Below, piece after piece: positions 6,901-9,389 of a stretch of 9,389 nt of DNA (positions are counted from its first letter, which is position 1; every line of letters starts with the position of its first letter). A model generated the notes under the pieces. The model was not told where the DNA came from, searched no databases, and was given only the letters and a program-made list of their open reading frames with translations. The stretch lies in contig JAJYWG010000484.1 of the NCBI GenBank assembly GCA_021791615.1, forward strand, positions 1 through 9,389, given 5' to 3'. The position numbers and the translations under genes are program-made. Source of the stretch: Actinomycetes bacterium (GTDB taxonomy: Bacteria > Actinomycetota > Acidimicrobiia > Acidimicrobiales > RAAP-2).

Positions 6901-7306
6901 ATCTGGCAGCGCCGCGTACCTCGGGTGGCTAGTCGCAGGCGACGAGATCGAACTAGCTGGTCCGACATCGCTGCCTAGCACTGGTCACGTGTCGAAGTTC
7001 GCCGCCATGTTCCCCGAACGCCGATGGGTAGTAGCCGGAATCGAACAGCCGACGGTCATCACTCTAAGACCTGCCTATCTCGCAGGAGAAGGTCTGAACC
7101 CCGAGGCGGATGTTCCCGAGTCAGTTCGGGCGATCCTTGGTCTCCCACGGGGCGGAAAGGGCTGGCGACCGTCGGTCAACGTGCTCCTTTCTGCTCCGGG
7201 CACGGCCATCATCCGGCGCACGGCGCTCGGAAGACCGCGCTGGCATGATGGGCCGTTCCCGAGCTCCTGGAACGTCCGCGATCGAGTGGCAGCTCTTCTC
7301 CAGTGA
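3926..7306 (+). CDS. cas9: CRISPR-associated endonuclease Cas9, type II-C (AnaCas9-like)
   Basis: This is the RNA-guided DNA endonuclease effector of the locus, 1126 aa, close to the ~1100 aa of actinobacterial II-C enzymes. Domains in order: RuvC-I LGVDVGDRSVGLA with catalytic D27; an Arg-rich bridge helix at about 67-92; a recognition lobe at about 95-505 beginning with the conserved HIARHRGWRNP (145-155); RuvC-II ITVEIAREGSK with E515; HNH nuclease at about 565-625; RuvC-III RIDRRHHALDAA with H748 and D751; then WED and PAM-interacting regions to the C-terminus (for example AAYLGWLVAGDEIEL and RRTALGRPRW). The HNH has D589, H590 and N613 and two CxxC pairs (C574/C577, C609/C612) that fit the zinc site known in AnaCas9. 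All nuclease residues are present, so it should cut both strands. The first 20 residues (Lys, Ser, Gly-rich) precede the usual start of the family. Its stop overlaps the cas1 start by 4 bp. Confidence 0.97.
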   Translation: MQEKAGSKKSSGESRTDGATTWRLGVDVGDRSVGLAAVEYDDDLPVQVLAAVSVIHDGGTGGLNNKTKASRKAVYGVKRRIRRSRERRRRRLAAIDRLLEQAGFVLSSPTGASPLAPWLARRRLIESYVDDDLERAELVGRAISHIARHRGWRNPWISLRALEKLPVPSPGFTESIEALLAGPSPPAVAPRSIGELGALLSEMPGRRVSPSAHDASTQPPLLLQRPRQEDVVAELRRICAVQRLEDALTKDLVQAVFEQVRPSVPVERVGICPLSGEARALRCSLEFEEFRIREKIANLRYADDNGELHPLDSETAERVVSALLAWDEEPPTWADVALDLVGLDSEGQLVAPEDDRISGNAPIDHTSRAVRALLKSKSRTFPGFAVWWHNAGRQKRSDVICALVDATTSSVLEGFDAFPDDELTLLAEHLTVASGRAKYSRLALERLNARMRLDGVAFYEASRREFNLPADWHPPLPSLTEPTGQPTVDANIAAVRKFLASAALRFGPPAQITVEIAREGSKSPAKIQEDERRRRAGRAWNDQVRAELRASGIENPRPADVWKQTSIGLYDARCLYCGSALSWDGTELDHVVPRADGGVNLRANLAAVCVACNRKKGRRPFGRYAKETGVDLREVVARVRALRYEAGGPFSRTQFRAYQTDLCRRLRRVSADDEDARDIQATSYAALAVRERLQHYLDDHGIDEPVRVFSGGITAEARWVAGIRIAELLGRAGLPRGVHRKRIDRRHHALDAAILTTICHGTAMALAARRQERHEREFFLAHSDPGMESWKVAWDKGPGQTASLLRWLDKAHSLANLLGSAAIEDRIAVTRPLRLRPTGPAHAETIVPLKERRLGEDWGPEEILRVCDPAIYRALAAEVSRSGRLLTDLDRCLQLGHGRELTANDHVALFPGKDAMLRVPGGAVEMKVIHHARVYAWHDERGRVRYGLVRVFLADLASCGLLRDGIDVFQVALPDTSMSLRDAHPETNQRVRSGSAAYLGWLVAGDEIELAGPTSLPSTGHVSKFAAMFPERRWVVAGIEQPTVITLRPAYLAGEGLNPEADVPESVRAILGLPRGGKGWRPSVNVLLSAPGTAIIRRTALGRPRWHDGPFPSSWNVRDRVAALLQ

Positions 7307-8196
7307 CGACGCCGTGGCGCGTCGTCGATCTCCTCTCGTTTGAGGGGACGGTCACCGCCGGGAGGGGCCAGCTCCGTGTCGGTGATGACGGCACCGTCGC
7401 TCTCGCCGACGTGCTTGCGGTGCTCGTGGGGCCCAAGTGTTCTCTTCACGCGAGCGTGTTCGAGCGTGCTGCTGTCTTCGGCGTTGCCCTTCTCCATTGT
7501 GACTGGAAAGGCGAGCCCGTGTCGGCGAGTTTCGGCTGGTCGTCTGGCTATCGGGTGGCGACCCGCCACCGAGCTCAAGCCGAGTTGTCGCTGCCACGCC
7601 AAAAACAGGGCTGGCAACGCATTGTGCAGGCGAAGATCCGCAACCAGGCGGAGGTGCTCGACCATCTTGCACGGACTGGCGGCGCTCGGCTGGCAGACCT
7701 CGCCCGCAGTGTCCGTTCGGGCGATCCCACCAATACCGAAGCACAGGCCGCGCGGATCTACTGGCGCTCCCTTTTCGGGCACACGACATTTCGCCGCCTT
7801 CCCGGGTCGCGGTCTGGCCCGAATGGCGCTCTCGATTACGGCTATGCCGTCCTCCGGTCGCTGTGTCTTCGCTCGATCGCAGCGGCCGGCCTGTGGCCCT
7901 CCCTAGGCATCTGGCACCGCTCCCGGGACAATCCCTTCGCGCTCGTCGATGATCTCATCGAACCATTTCGCCCAGCTGTGAACCTAATCGTGGTCCGTGA
8001 ACACCCGACGTCGGAGCTCGACAAGGAGACGAAGGTGGCTATCGTCGCCGTTGTGTCGGCCCGCTTCGACGCGGCAGGACACACCGTCGCCACCTGCATC
8101 GAGCAATTTGCCCAAAACCTGGGTGCGTACGTGGAGGGTGATGCACCCAGGCTCGACCCGCCGAGGTTCAAGCTCCATGACTCCGGCCCCGGATGA
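7303..8196 (+). CDS. cas1: CRISPR-associated integrase Cas1 (type II)
   Basis: Cas1 forms the Cas1-Cas2 complex that integrates new spacers at the leader end of the array. It is 297 aa, the usual length for type II. The metal-binding catalytic triad is visible: E146 in TEAQAARIYWRSLFG, H205 in LGIWHRSRDN and E220 in DDLIEPFRP, equivalent to E141/H208/D221 of the E. coli enzyme. The N-terminal beta domain (FEGTVTAGRGQLRVGDDG, ADVLAVLVG) and the helical domain with SRDNPFALVDDL are typical. It starts with GTG inside the cas9 stop (GTGA overlap), without a clear Shine-Dalgarno, so translation is probably coupled to cas9. The last 20 bp overlap cas2. There is no sign of truncation. Confidence 0.96.
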   Translation: MTTPWRVVDLLSFEGTVTAGRGQLRVGDDGTVALADVLAVLVGPKCSLHASVFERAAVFGVALLHCDWKGEPVSASFGWSSGYRVATRHRAQAELSLPRQKQGWQRIVQAKIRNQAEVLDHLARTGGARLADLARSVRSGDPTNTEAQAARIYWRSLFGHTTFRRLPGSRSGPNGALDYGYAVLRSLCLRSIAAAGLWPSLGIWHRSRDNPFALVDDLIEPFRPAVNLIVVREHPTSELDKETKVAIVAVVSARFDAAGHTVATCIEQFAQNLGAYVEGDAPRLDPPRFKLHDSGPG

Positions 8197-8506
8197 CCCG
8201 GTGTGGGCGGTCGTAGCCTTCGACCTCCCCGTGCGCACTGCTGCGATGCGTCGCGACGCCAACCGCTACCGGACGCATCTCCGGCATCTTGGGTTTTCCC
8301 GAATCCAGTTGAGCGTCTACGCGAAATACCTGATCAACGGGGCTGGCTTCGCCTGGATCGCTCGACAGGTTGCAGAACCCATCCCGCCGGAGGGCCTGGT
8401 TCGTATGATCCCCGTGCCAGACGGTGCATGGGGACGGTCAGTCGTCATTGTCGGGAAAAAGCGCCTCGATACCGAGCCACCTCCCGAGCAGCTGGCCATT
8501 TTTTAG
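8177..8506 (+). CDS. cas2: CRISPR-associated protein Cas2 (type II)
   Basis: Cas2 is the structural dimer at the centre of the spacer-integration complex. It has 109 aa. The ferredoxin-like fold opens with VWAVVAFDLPVRT, with D16 at the conserved acidic position. RRDANRYRTHLRHLGF, IQLSVYAKYL and the later strand WGRSVVIVGKK follow the family pattern. I chose the ATG at 8177, which has GAGG 10 bases upstream and gives the normal length. The same frame stays open back to 7997 inside cas1, but that extension is cas1 sequence in another frame. It overlaps cas1 by 20 bp and ends 51 bp before the first repeat, leaving no room for csn2 or cas4, which assigns the locus to subtype II-C. Confidence 0.95.
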   Translation: MTPAPDDPVWAVVAFDLPVRTAAMRRDANRYRTHLRHLGFSRIQLSVYAKYLINGAGFAWIARQVAEPIPPEGLVRMIPVPDGAWGRSVVIVGKKRLDTEPPPEQLAIF

Positions 8507-8522
8507 CCGCGCGAATACACTG

Positions 8523-8536
8523 TCTACCCAGGTAGA
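8523..8536. repeat. 6-bp inverted repeat between cas2 and the array
   Basis: TCTACC (8523-8528) and GGTAGA (8531-8536) are perfect arms around CA. The site lies between the cas2 stop and the first repeat, so it could weakly terminate crRNA transcription coming leftward or cas transcription going rightward. There is no T-run directly after it on either strand, so its role is uncertain. Confidence 0.3.
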
Positions 8537-8557
8537 GGCCATATTCTAGCCCCCACA

Positions 8558-9389
8558 CGATTCTACATCGGGGGGATGAACGACTTCCCCAACGTGAGGA
8601 TGTCGGGGTGGATGATCACGACGATTCTACATCGGGGGGATGAACGACTTCCCCAACCGTGGCTGTGGCTGCCCAACGTGGTTGTTCGATTCTACATCGG
8701 GGGGATGAACGACTTCCCCAACACGTGGGCGGTCACTACCCCGTGGTAAACGATTCTACATCGGGGGGATGAACGACTTCCCCAACGGCACGTAGGCGCT
8801 CCACACGGCGTCTTCGATTCTACATCGGGGGGATGAACGACTTCCCCAACTGGCCCGTTTCCGGAACTTTCAGGTTGTCGATTCTACATCGGGGGGATGA
8901 ACGACTTCCCCAACTCCAGCAAGCCGAGCTGGCGCTTCCTCCCGATTCTACATCGGGGGGATGAACGACTTCCCCAACTCCTCTGTCGAGGGTCAAGGGT
9001 CCGGGACGATTCTACATCGGGGGGATGAACGACTTCCCCAACGGGTGCGGATGCTTTGGCGCTGGGGTCGCGATTCTACATCGGGGGGATGAACGACTTC
9101 CCCAACGTGATCCGGGCTTGGTAGTAGGTTGTCTCGATTCTACATCGGGGGGATGAACGACTTCCCCAACACTAGCGACAGGAGACGACCATGCTTAGCG
9201 ATTCTACATCGGGGGGATGAACGACTTCCCCAACTATGACTTCCCGCTTACTCCGGCCGAGGTCGATTCTACATCGGGGGGATGAACGACTTCCCCAACA
9301 CGAGGTTGAGCACAAGCTTCAACACGACGATTCTACATCGGGGGGATGAACGACTTCCCCAACGGGATGGGCGAGGCCGGGCGCCGGCG
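8558..9389 (-). CRISPR. CRISPR array, 13 repeats visible, continues past the window
   Basis: Thirteen identical 36-bp repeats start at 8558, 8622, 8687, 8751, 8815, 8879, 8943, 9007, 9071, 9135, 9199, 9264 and 9328. On the plus strand each begins CGATTCTACATC and ends GACTTCCCCAAC. Twelve complete spacers lie between them: ten of 28 bp, and two of 29 bp (8658-8686 and 9235-9263). A thirteenth is cut by the window edge after 26 bp. I saw no base difference between repeats. Strand is given as minus because the tracrRNA anti-repeat pairs with the repeat only when it is read from its GTTGGGG end, so crRNAs run leftward, against cas9-cas1-cas2. The leader would then be at the far right, outside the window, and the cas2 side is the trailer. 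The 36-bp repeat and 28-30-bp spacers are normal for type II. Confidence 0.98.
8560..9335 (-). promoter_or_regulatory. -10-like box inside every repeat
   Basis: On the minus strand each repeat ends GATG-TAGAAT-CG. TAGAAT fits TANNNT and differs from TATAAT at two positions. In every repeat it occupies bases 3-8 of the plus-strand repeat (first copy 8560-8565, last 9330-9335). A start about 7 nt downstream falls near spacer base 5 and would leave a guide of about 24 nt, the size known for crRNAs made from repeat-borne promoters in Neisseria meningitidis. Unlike that species, TG directly abuts the hexamer rather than forming TGN, and no -35 is evident, so strength is unknown. Confidence 0.5.

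Noticed and set aside
7997..8506. 169-codon reading of cas2 starting inside cas1.
   Set aside because: The extra 60 residues are cas1 sequence in another frame and lack family similarity; ATG 8177 gives the normal Cas2 length.
8541..8557. ATTCTA followed by a C-run as a decayed extra repeat before the array.
   Set aside because: Only six bases match the repeat, and its 17-bp distance to the first repeat's copy does not fit the 64-bp unit.

Overview
The window is GC-rich throughout, with high-GC codon usage (many third-position G and C) and GTG as well as ATG starts. Its proteins look actinobacterial. The Cas9 aligns by eye along its whole length with the Actinomyces naeslundii (AnaCas9) branch, and the left edge carries the C-terminus of an actinobacterial MobF-type relaxase/helicase. 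I would place it in an actinobacterium (Actinomycetales, Micrococcales or a relative), but the genus cannot be read from the sequence.

Left part (1-3604), accessory or mobile-element DNA: the 3' end of a conjugative relaxase gene (1-1209, +); a convergent AAA-type ATPase with a C-terminal winged helix (1368-2612, -); a divergent 178-aa protein of unknown function with a CxCGCG motif (2721-3257, +); and a short XRE-type helix-turn-helix gene broken by a one-base frameshift (3276-3604, -).

Right part (3816-9389), a complete type II-C CRISPR-Cas locus: tracrRNA (minus strand, about 3816-3898), cas9 (3926-7306), cas1 (7303-8196), cas2 (8177-8506), then an array of 13 identical 36-bp repeats with 28-29-bp spacers that runs off the right edge. 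cas9/cas1 overlap by 4 bp and cas1/cas2 by 20 bp, so the three genes are almost certainly one operon. There is no csn2 or cas4 between cas2 and the array.

How the parts work together: the tracrRNA was found by looking for the array repeat upstream of cas9. Bases 3880-3896 match the first 17 nt of the repeat (read on the minus strand of the array) at 16 of 17 positions. On the minus strand this anti-repeat is followed by a 3-nt linker, a 6-bp nexus hairpin, an 11-nt linker and an 11-bp GC hairpin with a U-rich tail. This fixes the array orientation: crRNAs are transcribed leftward, against the cas operon. The 3' end of each repeat, in that orientation, contains a TAGAAT -10-like box, which suggests promoters inside the repeats as described for Neisseria and Campylobacter II-C arrays. 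The tracrRNA promoter (extended -10 TGGTATGCT) lies inside the cas9 leader and its -35-like element covers the cas9 start codon. tracrRNA and cas9 are therefore divergent, and any cas9 mRNA starting further upstream is antisense to the tracrRNA.

The system is a recognisable type II-C locus rather than a new type. The less ordinary aspects are the nested tracrRNA/cas9 control region, the repeat-borne promoters, and the position next to conjugation genes.
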